Of a stretch of 49,327 nt of DNA, positions 40,766 through 49,327 are shown one piece after another. The stretch spans positions 8,993 through 58,319 of the forward strand of contig PMON01000030.1 in the NCBI GenBank assembly GCA_003162395.1, given 5' to 3'. The notes beneath the pieces were generated by a model that worked only from the letters and a program-made list of their open reading frames with translations, had not been told where the DNA came from and did not search any database. The position numbers and the translations under genes were made by a program. Origin of the DNA: Acidimicrobiaceae bacterium (lineage in GTDB: Bacteria > Actinomycetota > Acidimicrobiia > Acidimicrobiales > RAAP-2). The stretch's first letter is position 1. Each line of letters starts with the position of its first letter.

Positions 40766-42694
40766 GTGGCTTTTAAGAGGAATAAGCAAGGAGCACCGCG
40801 CGAGGAGAGGGTCACCGACGCCGCGTTGGTGACCGCTGGCTCTCGCACGGGCAGCTCGGCGCCCTCAAGCGCGGTGCGCACCTCGGGTGCAGCTCTCGCC
40901 GTCGCGGACCACGAGCTCGACGGCTCGCACGACGACGGCTTCGGCTTCGACGAGGCGGACGTCGTGACGTCCAAGACCGTGACGTCGACTGAGAAGCTCG
41001 CCGGAATCTCGCGGGGCCGACTCGGCAACCTCCTGATTGAACGACAGCTCGTGAATGAGTCCCAGCTCGAGCTAGGGCTCGCCCACCAGCTCGAGTCGGG
41101 CGGTCGGATCGGCGAGGTGCTCGTTTCGATGGGTCTGCTCGACGACCGCGGGCTGGTCGAGGCACTCTCCGAGTTCCTCGACGTCCCCGTGTCGAACCTG
41201 CGTCGAGAGAACATCGAGCCTGAGGCACTGGCACTCATCCCCGAGCAGGTGGCCCGCGAGTGGCTGGCGGTGCCGGTCCGAATTGGCGAGGAGGGCCTCG
41301 ACGTGGCGGCGGCCGAGCCGAGCGAGGAGCTCCGCGACCTGCTCGCGACGACCGCTGGGCGCCCGGTCCGGATGATGATCGCGCCGCTCAGCGACATCCG
41401 GTGGGCGATCGACTCCAACTATCGGGCGATTGTCGGGGTGGACAACCTGGTGGCAGCGTTCGTCTCGGTCGAAGGGACGCGGAAGCGGCACTCCAATGAG
41501 ACCGAGGCACCGGCGGACATCGAGTCCGAGGACGCGCCCGTGGTCCAGGTCGTCGACCGGATCCTCACCCAGGCGATCCGCGACCGCGCCTCTGACGTCC
41601 ACATCGAGCCCGGCGACGGGATCGTCCGCATCCGATTCCGCGTCGACGGCGCTTTGAAGGAGATCATCTCGCTGCCGAGCGTCATGGGTGCGGGGCTCGT
41701 GAGCCGCATCAAGATCATGGCGGGGATGAACATCGTCGAGCGACGTCGCCCCCAGGACGGGCAGCTGACGACGGTGATCGACGGGAAGGACGTCGACGTG
41801 CGAGTCGCGACCGTCGCCACGATCGCGGGCGAGAGCTGCGTCATGCGAGTGCTCGACAAGACCAAGTCGGTCTTCCGGCTCGGGGATCTCGGGATGCCGC
41901 CGGACACGCACAAGACGTACTCGAAGCTCGTGCGCGCGCCCTTCGGCATGATGCTGTGCGCGGGGCCGACGGGGAGCGGGAAGACCACCACGCTGTACGC
42001 CACGCTGAGCGAGGTGAGCAACCCGACGCTCAACGTCATGACCATCGAGGACCCGGTCGAGTACGTCTTCCCCTCGATCAACCAGATCCAGACAAACGAG
42101 CAGGCCGGGCTGACGTTCGCGACCGGCCTCAAGTCCATCCTTCGACAGGACCCCGACGTGATCCTGGTCGGCGAGATCCGAGACGTCGAGACCGCGCGCG
42201 TCGCCACGCAGTCCGCCCTCACGGGCCACTTCGTGATCTCGTCGATGCACGCCACGGACTCGGTCTCGGGGCTCCACCGATTCTTGGACATGGGGATCGA
42301 GTCGTTCCTCATTGCGTCATCGGTGCTTGCCGTGGTCGCCCAGCGACTGCTCCGGAGGATCTGTCCGTCGTGCAAGACCGTCTACGAGCTCACGCACGAA
42401 GAGCGGATGTTCTATGAGGAGAGCGGCGGCCCGACCGACAAGCAGGTCTTCTACCACGGGACCGGCTGCAACTTCTGCGGCGGCACCGGGTTCAAGGAGC
42501 GCATCGGCGTCTACGAGCTCTTGCAGATGACGCCGGAGATCAAGCGACTGATCGTCGGTTGGGCAACCCAGGAGGAACTGCGAAACCTCGCCAAGAAGCA
42601 GGGCATGCGAACGCTTCGCGAGGAGGCCATCAGCTTGGTGGCTCAGGACATCACGTCCGTAGACGAGGTCGTAAGGAGCATGTACACGCTATGA
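40766..42694 (+). CDS. pilB: Type IV pilus extension ATPase PilB with MshEN c-di-GMP-binding domain
   Basis: 642 residues. After an acidic tail (1-75) the N-terminal domain has two 24-residue motifs of MshEN type: residues 85-108 (RLG-x2-L, ending LAHQ) and 114-137 (RIG-x2-L, ending LSEF), with a five-residue spacer, the spacing known for c-di-GMP binding in MshE. The ATPase part has Walker A GPTGSGKTTTLYAT, an Asp box, Walker B VILVGEIRD, a His box (ISSMHATDS) and a zinc tetracysteine (CPSC, CNFCGG). It powers pilus or pseudopilus extension. The start is a GTG with strong Shine-Dalgarno. The stop overlaps the pilC ATG (ATGA). Confidence 0.96.
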   Translation: MAFKRNKQGAPREERVTDAALVTAGSRTGSSAPSSAVRTSGAALAVADHELDGSHDDGFGFDEADVVTSKTVTSTEKLAGISRGRLGNLLIERQLVNESQLELGLAHQLESGGRIGEVLVSMGLLDDRGLVEALSEFLDVPVSNLRRENIEPEALALIPEQVAREWLAVPVRIGEEGLDVAAAEPSEELRDLLATTAGRPVRMMIAPLSDIRWAIDSNYRAIVGVDNLVAAFVSVEGTRKRHSNETEAPADIESEDAPVVQVVDRILTQAIRDRASDVHIEPGDGIVRIRFRVDGALKEIISLPSVMGAGLVSRIKIMAGMNIVERRRPQDGQLTTVIDGKDVDVRVATVATIAGESCVMRVLDKTKSVFRLGDLGMPPDTHKTYSKLVRAPFGMMLCAGPTGSGKTTTLYATLSEVSNPTLNVMTIEDPVEYVFPSINQIQTNEQAGLTFATGLKSILRQDPDVILVGEIRDVETARVATQSALTGHFVISSMHATDSVSGLHRFLDMGIESFLIASSVLAVVAQRLLRRICPSCKTVYELTHEERMFYEESGGPTDKQVFYHGTGCNFCGGTGFKERIGVYELLQMTPEIKRLIVGWATQEELRNLAKKQGMRTLREEAISLVAQDITSVDEVVRSMYTL

Positions 42695-43926
42695 GCACCG
42701 ACAAGGCCACCCGGCCCACCGCGAAGTTCCACTTCTCGGCCCTCAACGCAGAGGGCCACAAGGTCACCGGAACCGAGGAGGCAGAGACCGCTGGCGCGGC
42801 GCACCTCGCGTTGCTCGAGCGCGGCTATCAGCCGCTCGAGGTGACCGAGAAGAAGAGCGTCCTCAAGTTTGAGATCGTGAAGAAGAAGGTGCCGCGCAAG
42901 GACGTGGGCCACTTCTCGCGCCAGCTCGCCGTGTTCATGCGCGCGGGCATCCCCATCATGGAGGCGATGGAGGTCATCTTGGAAGAGACCTCCCAGAAGC
43001 TCATGCGCAAGGTGATCCAGTCGATGATCGAGGACCTCCGAGCTGGCGACACGTTCGCGGGCGCGGCTGCGACGCACCCCGAGGCGTTTCCCTCGTACTA
43101 CGTCGGCATCCTCGAGTCTGCCGAGATGACCGGGAGTCTCGACTCGTCACTGAACCAGCTCGCCGACTACATCGATCGCGACACCGAGGCTCGTTCCAAG
43201 TTCGTCTCCGCGATGGTCTACCCAGGCATCGTGCTCGTCATGTCGGTCGTCGTCGTGTTCGTCCTGGCCGTCTTCGTGCTGCCTCGCTTCGTCACCTTCT
43301 TCAATTCCCTCAACGCCAAGCTTCCGTTGCCAACCCGTCTGCTGCTCGGCATGTCGGCGTTCGTCAGCAAGTGGTGGTGGGCCCTGTTCCTGCTGCTCCT
43401 CGTGGCCGTCGGCGGGTTCATCGCGACGCTCCGGGCCCCCAAGGGGCGGGCGTTCCTCGACAAGATGGCCCTTCGTACCCCGGTGCTCGGGGACCTGATC
43501 CAAGCCGCCGTGCTCGAGCGCATCTGCCGGGTGCTCTCCTCGATGGTCAGGGCCGGCGTGGACCTCCCGCGCGCACTGACGGTGACGGCGGATTCCACGA
43601 ACAATGCCGTGTACCACGACGCCCTCGAGCACATCCGCGAGCAGATGATGGAGGGCAAGGGGCTCGCTGGCCCGCTCGCGGAGACGGGCCTGTTCCCCGG
43701 CGCGGCGCGCCAGATGTTCCGAGTGGGCGAGGAGACGGGCACCCTCGACCAGCAGCTGGAAGTCGCGGCCGAGTACTACAGCCGGGACCTCGACGAGAAG
43801 GTCAAGCGCTTCACCAGCCTGTTCGAGCCCGCCGTCATCATCTTCATGGGCGTCGTGGTCGGCTTCGTGGCGGTCGCCCTCATCTCTGCGATGTACGGCA
43901 TCTACAGCCAGGTCAAGGTGTCGTGA
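42691..43926 (+). CDS. pilC: Type IV pilus inner-membrane platform protein PilC
   Basis: 411 residues. Two homologous T2SF (GspF) domains are present: the first around residues 70-195 (FSRQLAVFMRAGIPIMEAME, ILESAEMTGSLD) and the second around 275-400 (ICRVLSSMVRAGVDLPRAL, FRVGEETGTLD). Three membrane helices follow the usual pattern (about 185-215, 230-250, 380-405). The N-terminal 60 residues match the GspF/PilC leader with FHFSALNAEGHKVTGTEEAE. It couples the ATPase to the pilin. Overlaps at both ends (ATGA with pilB, GTGA with the pseudopilin) mean tight translational coupling. Confidence 0.96.
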   Translation: MSTDKATRPTAKFHFSALNAEGHKVTGTEEAETAGAAHLALLERGYQPLEVTEKKSVLKFEIVKKKVPRKDVGHFSRQLAVFMRAGIPIMEAMEVILEETSQKLMRKVIQSMIEDLRAGDTFAGAAATHPEAFPSYYVGILESAEMTGSLDSSLNQLADYIDRDTEARSKFVSAMVYPGIVLVMSVVVVFVLAVFVLPRFVTFFNSLNAKLPLPTRLLLGMSAFVSKWWWALFLLLLVAVGGFIATLRAPKGRAFLDKMALRTPVLGDLIQAAVLERICRVLSSMVRAGVDLPRALTVTADSTNNAVYHDALEHIREQMMEGKGLAGPLAETGLFPGAARQMFRVGEETGTLDQQLEVAAEYYSRDLDEKVKRFTSLFEPAVIIFMGVVVGFVAVALISAMYGIYSQVKVS

Positions 43927-45386
43927 GTCACCGTCGCACTCCATGGTCGCGGTGCCGGCGCATCCTGCGCCGGCAACGCGCCGTGCGTGCTTACGAACCG
44001 CCGACGCGCGGGAGCGACGGCGGCTTCACGCTGATCGAGCTGCTCATCACCATGCTGATCCTCCCGATCATCATGGGCGCGGTCGCTGCGGGACTCATCG
44101 CCGTGCTGTCGATACAGGGCAGCGTCTCGAATCGCACCTCCGACTCGGGTGACGCGCAGGTCACCTCTGCCAACTTCATCCAGGACGTCCAAAGCTCCGA
44201 GCTCATCACCACGGACACCAGCGCATCGCAGTGCGGTCCCGGCACGCAGTTGCTGGGGCTCGAGTGGACGTCGGGGTCATCGACGACCGTCGTCACCTAT
44301 GCGGAGGTCGCAAACGGGACGAACTGGCTGCTCGTGCGCCAGTACTGCGCGAATGGATTCGCGGCGGCGCCCACCTCATCGTCGACGGTCTCGTTCGACA
44401 TCGCGAGCTCGCTCGCGGCCCCGACGCTGCAAAGCAGCGACCCCACCGCGACGACGCTGATGAACACGCAGGCCAAGGCAGGCTGGATCAGCGTCCAGCC
44501 GGTGACCGAAGTCGTCTTCCCCGTCTTCGAGCCGCTGAGCAGCTACTCGTTCTCGCTGACCGCAGACCCTTCTGCGAGCGCGCCGCCCAGCACTGCTGGC
44601 TCACCGATCGTGAACCCGACCAACACCGTGTGCGGCTTCGCCCCCACGAATGGTGGCACGGTCAGCAACGGCTACTACGCACAGACGCTGTGCTTCGTCG
44701 ACTTCTCAGCGTACAACGCGTCCCAGGCCGCGGCGCCGGCTTGCCAGGAGATGGTCGCGTCGATCCCCGGTGGCGACGTCCTCAGCTTCTGCATGAGCGA
44801 GTCGGGCAACCAGCCAATGTTCGCCTCGCCGCTGCCGACCTATCCGGAGGCGTTCCTCGGCAACACCCTGCCGGACGCGAAGGGCGATATCCAGCCGTTC
44901 TACACCGGGCTCGGCTGCCCGGACAGCACGCCGCCTGAGACAAGCTCGGGCGGACCGACGCCGTCGTGCATCAGCCCGGCGATGTACCAGACGAACTCTG
45001 GCTTCGGTCCCACCAACACACTCAACTTCACCAACATCACCGTGACGACCGTCACCGGCGCGCCTGCCACGGGTTGGCAGTTCGTCAGCGCGGACGCCGA
45101 GACGACTGACGTCAGCGAGTCGATCATCTGGCAGTCGAATCAGGTACTCCACCTCTTGAACAACTCGCCAGGCTCGAACTACGGCGATACGTGCAACAAC
45201 GCGCCCAGCTACAGCGGACCGTTCGGTCTCGGGACGACGCAGGTCACGTGCCAGTCGGGCAACCAAGAACCCTCCTCCACAAAGACGGGCACGCCAATGG
45301 TTCAGGCCACGACGCCAACGTCAATGACCATCACGATGAAGGGTGCCGGGCTCGAGGGCATCTCCGTGGGGCTCCTCCTCTCATGA
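43923..45386 (+). CDS. Large pseudopilin with type III-like prepilin signal
   Basis: 487 residues from a GTG that overlaps the pilC stop. A basic leader of 34 residues ends in the prepilin peptidase site DGG|FTLIELLITMLI, with E39 as Glu5 of the mature protein, and a hydrophobic N-terminal helix. The rest (about 410 residues) is a Ser/Thr/Asn-rich, Cys-containing ectodomain (at least eight Cys) with little similarity to known pilins. Its size is far above that of a major pilin (about 150), so it is probably a minor pilin. It ends with SMTITMKGAGLEGISVGLLLS, and the next gene overlaps its stop (ATGA). Confidence 0.9.
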   Translation: MSHRRTPWSRCRRILRRQRAVRAYEPPTRGSDGGFTLIELLITMLILPIIMGAVAAGLIAVLSIQGSVSNRTSDSGDAQVTSANFIQDVQSSELITTDTSASQCGPGTQLLGLEWTSGSSTTVVTYAEVANGTNWLLVRQYCANGFAAAPTSSSTVSFDIASSLAAPTLQSSDPTATTLMNTQAKAGWISVQPVTEVVFPVFEPLSSYSFSLTADPSASAPPSTAGSPIVNPTNTVCGFAPTNGGTVSNGYYAQTLCFVDFSAYNASQAAAPACQEMVASIPGGDVLSFCMSESGNQPMFASPLPTYPEAFLGNTLPDAKGDIQPFYTGLGCPDSTPPETSSGGPTPSCISPAMYQTNSGFGPTNTLNFTNITVTTVTGAPATGWQFVSADAETTDVSESIIWQSNQVLHLLNNSPGSNYGDTCNNAPSYSGPFGLGTTQVTCQSGNQEPSSTKTGTPMVQATTPTSMTITMKGAGLEGISVGLLLS

Positions 45387-48300
45387 CGACCAAGGAGCGC
45401 CGCGTGCGCACTGACCGATGGAGTGGCGACCGGAGCTCGACACGGCGTGCTGCGCCGCAGCGGGTCACGTCGCGCTCCGAGCACCGAGAGGATGGCGACA
45501 CGCTTCTCGAGGTGCTGTTCGCCCTCCTCATCTTGAGCATCGCGTCGGTGGCGCTCCTTATCGCGTTCGCCACGTCCATCTCGGCATCGGCGACGCACCG
45601 CAGCGCGGCCTCCATCGACACCGTGATCCGCACCGCCTCCCAGCAGGCGATCGCCCAGATCCAGCAGCAGACGAACCCGACGTATGCGTCGTGCGGGTCG
45701 CTCGCGTACTACACGACCTCCCAGTCAAGCGGCGGAGGTGCACCGAACTTCAACCTGCCCTCGGGTTACAGCGCCGCCGTGACGCAGGTCCAGTACTGGA
45801 CCGGCTCAGCCTTTACTAGTTCCAACGTCACCCCCCCGTGCGTCGCGAACAACCCCGAGTGGATCACGATCACCGTCTACATCGCGAATGGGCAGAGCTT
45901 CCAGAACAATTTCATTGTGGACGATCCGTTCGCGCCGCCGGTTCCGGTGGTCGGCCCCGCCGAGAAGCTGGTCTTCGCGGTCTCGCCCGCAGGCGCGATC
46001 GCCGGCCAGCCCTTCACGACCCAGCCGATCATCCGAGTCGAGGACTCGAGCGGCAACCTCGTCACGACCGACCTCTCACCGGTGACGCTCGCGATCATCT
46101 CGGGCACGGGTACGAGTGGGGCGAATCTCTCCCAGTACTGCGTCGGGACCGAGGTCTCCGGTGTCGTGTCGTTCGCGAACTGCAGCATCGACACCGCCGG
46201 GCTCGCGTACCAGCTGCAGGCAACAGACCCCAACGTCTCGAATGGCTTCCCGGCGTTCAGCGCGGCCTTCAACGTGTACATCCAGCTCGCCCAGCCAGTC
46301 ATCACGTCCTCGACGCCGTCGACGACCACCCAAGGAGCGATCAGCGTCGCCTTCACGGGCTCGTCGAACGCGCCAAACGGCGAGTCGTACACGGCCACGG
46401 CGTGTGCCAACTCCGGCCCTGGCTTCGGTTGCGTCACGCAGAACAACTTCACCTCTGGCTCCCAGATCACGGGACTCACCCCGGGCACGACCTACTACGT
46501 CACGGTCACCGCGACTGCCCCGTCGCCGCTGTATCTCCCGGCGACCTCGGCGCCCGCAGGTCCGACCCTCGCCACCACGCAGCTCAACGCTCCCGGCACG
46601 CCGACGCTCGCCTACGGCACCGTCCCCGGCTCGGTCGCGGTCACCTTCGCCACGCCCACGCCCGCGGCGCCCGGTCAGATCTACACCGCGACTGCGTGCA
46701 CGAACGCAGGCATGACGTCCGGCTGCGTGAGCGGTGCCGTGACCCCCGGTGGCAACCTCACTGGACTCGCCTACAGCGCGGGCTCGCCCGGCTCGACGTA
46801 CTACGTCGCCGTGCTGGCCAACGCCTCCTCTGGGTACTTGGCCTCCGCGAGCTCGGGGGTCTCGTCGTCCTCGCAGCAGGCAATCAGCCAGGTCAACGCG
46901 CCGACGAACTTCTCGGTCGCGTCGTCCGCGACGACCGCTGGCGCCATCGCGGTGACCTTCACCGCGTCAGCTGGCCCCCAGCTGCCGTCGTCGTACACGG
47001 CGACGGTGTGTACCAACGCGGCCATGACGACGTCCTGCATCGCCCAGGCCATCAGCCCCGGGACGACCCAGGTGACCGGGCTCACCCAGGGCACCACGTA
47101 CTACGTCCAGATCACCGCGAACTCGCCGTCGGCGGCGTACCTCCCCGCATCGACGGCGGTGTCGTCGGGCACGCTCGCGACCACGCAGCTGACCGCCCCG
47201 ACGGGGGTCACGCTGGGCTATGGCGCCGTCGCGGGCGCGGTCAACGTTGCGTTCACGGCCCCAGCGAATGCCGCGTCCAGTCAGACCTACACCGTCAAGG
47301 TGTGCACGAACGCGGCGATGACGACCGGCTGCGTGTCCAACGCGAACTTCACGGCCGGCAACGACTACGCGGGACTTGCCTACGCACAAGGCTCGGCAGG
47401 ACCCACCTACTTCGTCACGATCACCGCCAACGCGTCGTCGGGGTACTTCGCCTCCCCCGCGACGGGTGTGGCCTCGCATGCCGACACGAGCAAGTTGAAC
47501 GCACCCGGGATCCCGACCTCGGTCACGTCGATGACCACCGGCAACGCGATCATCGTGACGTTCGTCAACTCGGTCGGTGCAGCGCCGGCGAGCTATGGCG
47601 CCACGGCGTGCACGAACTCGTCCATGACGAACGGCTGTGTGACCGGTGCGATCACCTCGGGCGGCACCTTTGGGGGCCTCGTCGGTGGCCAGAGCTACTA
47701 CGTCGCGGTCACGGCGAACCCGCCGGCCGGCTACGTGAGCGCCACGTCGCCGACCTCTCTGACCTCGACCCTCGCCTCGACGCAGCTCAACACCCCGATC
47801 ATCAACGCCGCCTCGCCGTCGAGCACGACGGTGGGCGCGATCACCATCAGCTACTCGGGGTCCTCGAACGCCCCCGGCGGCGAGACCTACACGGCCATGG
47901 CCTGCACCGACGCCGCGATGACGCTGAACTGCGTGTCGCACGCCGCGTACCTCTCCGGGGCCCAGTTCAGCGGGCTCACCGCCGGCACCAACTACTACGC
48001 GACGATCACGGCGGTCAACAACGGGATCTACATCGGCTCGACGTCGTCCGCGTACGGGCCGACCACGGCGACGATCCAGCTGTCGACACCGACCACGCCG
48101 GTCCTCGCGTATGGCGCGGCACCCGGCACGATCACCTTCACGACGACTCTCGCGGGCGCCCCGGTCGGCCAGCTCTACACGGTCAAGGCCTGCACGAACG
48201 CGGCGATGACCTCCGGCTGCGTGACCACGATCAACGTCCTCTCGGGCGGCAACGCGACCGGGCTCAACTACTCGGTCGGCTCGCCCGGCACCAGCTACTA

Positions 48301-49327
48301 CGTGACGGTGACCGGCCAGCCGTCGGGCGGGTACCTGGGCTCGGGTACGTCCGGTGTGGGCGGACCGCAGGCGGCCACGAGCCAGGTCTTCGCGCCCGGC
48401 CTGCCCGCCGTGGCGTCGTCGACCACGACCGCTGGCGCGATCACGGCGACGTACACCAACTCGGCCGGCCCGACGACCGGGAGCTACACGGCGACGGCGT
48501 GCACGAACAGCTCGATGACCCAGAACTGCGTCGTCCAGGCGGGCTTCACCTCCGGCTCCCTGATCACGGGGCTGAGCCCGGGCACCAGCTACTACGTCCA
48601 GATCACCGCCAACTCGTCGAGCCTCGCGTACGCGAGCGCGACCTCACCGACGTCGTCCTCGGCGCAGGCGACGACACAGCTCGCCATGCCGACGATCACC
48701 ACCGTGTCGTCGTCAACCACGACGGCTGGTGCGGTCACGATCGCCTACACGGGCTCGTCCAACGCGCCCGGCGGCCAGACCTACACGGCCAAGGCCTGCA
48801 CCAACGTCGGCATGACGACCGGCTGCGTGTCCAACGCCAACTACGCCTCGGGCGCCCAGCTCACCGGGCTCGTCCAGGGCACCAGCTACTACGTGACGAT
48901 CACCGCCAACGCGTCGAACGGCTACCTGGCGGCGACGACCGCCTCGGTCGGACCGACGATGGCGACGGTCCAGCTCGCCACGCCGCCCACGCCGATCCTC
49001 GCCTACGGCACGGTCCCCGGCTCGATCGCGGTGACGGCGCCGTCGTCGAACGCACCTGTTGGCCAGCTCTACACGTTCAACGCGTGCGTCTTCCCATTCC
49101 CCTTCGGTTGCATCACCACGTCGAACGTGCTGTCCGGCGGTAACACGACCGGGCTGAGCTACACGCAGGGCTCTGCGGGCAGCAGCTACTACGTGACGGC
49201 GACCGCGCAGGCCTCGCCTGGGTATCTCGCCTCCGGGACCTCTAGCTTCGGCGGCCCGCAGGCAGCCACCAGCCAGCTGAACGCGCCGACGAACCTGACC
49301 GCGTCGCCGTCGTCCACGACCGCTGGT
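45383..49327 (+). CDS. Giant pseudopilin-anchored repeat protein, 3' end beyond window
   Basis: At least 1315 codons with no stop before the window edge. The leader ends in EDG|DTLLEVLFALLILSIAS, a prepilin site with Glu5 (E43) in place, although mature residue 1 is Asp rather than the usual Phe or Met. A pilin-like ectodomain (to about 190), a bacterial Ig-like domain (about 195-300; VSPAGAIAGQPF, IIRVEDSSGNLV) and at least ten Fn3-like repeats follow. The repeats share YTATACTNAAMT-x-GCV and GLxxGTxYYVTITANAS, each with two Cys. PilD would process it, and it may be carried at the pilus tip or fibre as an adhesin. A long open frame in another phase over the same region is a shadow. Confidence 0.92.
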   Translation, partial: MTTKERRVRTDRWSGDRSSTRRAAPQRVTSRSEHREDGDTLLEVLFALLILSIASVALLIAFATSISASATHRSAASIDTVIRTASQQAIAQIQQQTNPTYASCGSLAYYTTSQSSGGGAPNFNLPSGYSAAVTQVQYWTGSAFTSSNVTPPCVANNPEWITITVYIANGQSFQNNFIVDDPFAPPVPVVGPAEKLVFAVSPAGAIAGQPFTTQPIIRVEDSSGNLVTTDLSPVTLAIISGTGTSGANLSQYCVGTEVSGVVSFANCSIDTAGLAYQLQATDPNVSNGFPAFSAAFNVYIQLAQPVITSSTPSTTTQGAISVAFTGSSNAPNGESYTATACANSGPGFGCVTQNNFTSGSQITGLTPGTTYYVTVTATAPSPLYLPATSAPAGPTLATTQLNAPGTPTLAYGTVPGSVAVTFATPTPAAPGQIYTATACTNAGMTSGCVSGAVTPGGNLTGLAYSAGSPGSTYYVAVLANASSGYLASASSGVSSSSQQAISQVNAPTNFSVASSATTAGAIAVTFTASAGPQLPSSYTATVCTNAAMTTSCIAQAISPGTTQVTGLTQGTTYYVQITANSPSAAYLPASTAVSSGTLATTQLTAPTGVTLGYGAVAGAVNVAFTAPANAASSQTYTVKVCTNAAMTTGCVSNANFTAGNDYAGLAYAQGSAGPTYFVTITANASSGYFASPATGVASHADTSKLNAPGIPTSVTSMTTGNAIIVTFVNSVGAAPASYGATACTNSSMTNGCVTGAITSGGTFGGLVGGQSYYVAVTANPPAGYVSATSPTSLTSTLASTQLNTPIINAASPSSTTVGAITISYSGSSNAPGGETYTAMACTDAAMTLNCVSHAAYLSGAQFSGLTAGTNYYATITAVNNGIYIGSTSSAYGPTTATIQLSTPTTPVLAYGAAPGTITFTTTLAGAPVGQLYTVKACTNAAMTSGCVTTINVLSGGNATGLNYSVGSPGTSYYVTVTGQPSGGYLGSGTSGVGGPQAATSQVFAPGLPAVASSTTTAGAITATYTNSAGPTTGSYTATACTNSSMTQNCVVQAGFTSGSLITGLSPGTSYYVQITANSSSLAYASATSPTSSSAQATTQLAMPTITTVSSSTTTAGAVTIAYTGSSNAPGGQTYTAKACTNVGMTTGCVSNANYASGAQLTGLVQGTSYYVTITANASNGYLAATTASVGPTMATVQLATPPTPILAYGTVPGSIAVTAPSSNAPVGQLYTFNACVFPFPFGCITTSNVLSGGNTTGLSYTQGSAGSSYYVTATAQASPGYLASGTSSFGGPQAATSQLNAPTNLTASPSSTTAG
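46292..49327 (+). repeat. Fn3-like tandem repeats in an A-B-C higher-order pattern
   Basis: Eleven repeats start at 46292 (B), 46583 (C), 46889 (A), 47189 (C), 47492 (A), 47783 (B), 48080 (C), 48383 (A), 48677 (B), 48974 (C) and 49274 (A, cut). Class A has APxxPxxxSSTTTAGAI-like openings, B has SSNAPGG, and C has LAYGxxPGS and the longer GLxYxxGSxG loop. Like copies recur every 891-894 bp. The one break is a missing B between 46889 and 47189. Confidence 0.85.

Noticed and set aside
40375-40776. A 133-codon plus-strand open frame before pilB
   Set aside because: It overlaps the pilB start, has no Shine-Dalgarno, changes composition halfway and resembles nothing known.
45838-49143. A very long open frame in a second phase over the repeat array
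   Set aside because: It is Arg/His-rich with no known motif, while the overlapping frame from 45383 has a prepilin leader and Fn3-like repeats. Repetitive GC-rich DNA keeps the shadow frame open.

Overview
The window is high-GC, gene-dense DNA from an actinobacterium. The evidence for that is the protein families: an EF-G2-like GTPase, a MarP-type membrane protease, DUF2510, PspC/LiaF-like proteins, an Rv1355c-like enzyme, TANNNT -10 boxes and probable leaderless starts. The set resembles deep-branching Actinobacteria such as Acidimicrobiia, but that placement is a guess. No phage, IS element or CRISPR array was seen.

Left part (1-21,600) is mostly housekeeping and metabolism. In order: an EF-G-like GTPase cut by the window edge; a two-CBS protein; a beta-lactamase-fold hydrolase; a helical-repeat protein; a secreted GH3 glycosidase divergent from a metallophosphoesterase; a PspC histidine kinase/NarL regulator pair divergent from a PspC/LiaF-like protein; an acyl-CoA dehydrogenase with a nitrobindin-like partner; a DUF2510 membrane protein; an aldehyde dehydrogenase split by a one-base frameshift; a Cys-repeat lipoprotein divergent from a MarP-like protease; a metallo-hydrolase with a His/Asp-rich tail; a GABA-type aminotransferase; a Baeyer-Villiger-type monooxygenase; and tRNA-Ser(CGA).

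Middle (21,950-26,900) is envelope and secretion. A secreted YVTN-propeller/Calx-beta/Ig protein diverges from a four-gene cluster: a 99-residue Tat-signal protein, a DUF4331 protein with no signal of its own, a small His-rich protein and TatA. The order suggests Tat 'hitchhiker' export.

Right part (26,905-49,327) combines cyclic-di-GMP signalling with a type IV pilus system. Two GGDEF proteins (one GAF-GGDEF-EAL) and a stand-alone, partly degenerate EAL protein surround a 974-residue fusion of acyltransferase-like, E1/ThiF-like and nitroreductase-like domains. The same neighbourhood is known around Rv1354c-Rv1355c-Rv1357c of Mycobacterium tuberculosis. Then come prepilin peptidase PilD, a hybrid histidine kinase, an OmpR-type regulator, a secreted seven-repeat Cys protein, and a tightly overlapping operon: pilB, pilC, a pseudopilin, and a giant pseudopilin-anchored repeat protein that runs off the window. 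PilB carries both 24-residue MshEN motifs with the 5-residue spacer of a c-di-GMP receptor, so the enzymes and the pilus motor are plausibly one circuit. The giant protein has an A-B-C higher-order repeat of about 297 residues and is a candidate pilus-borne adhesin.
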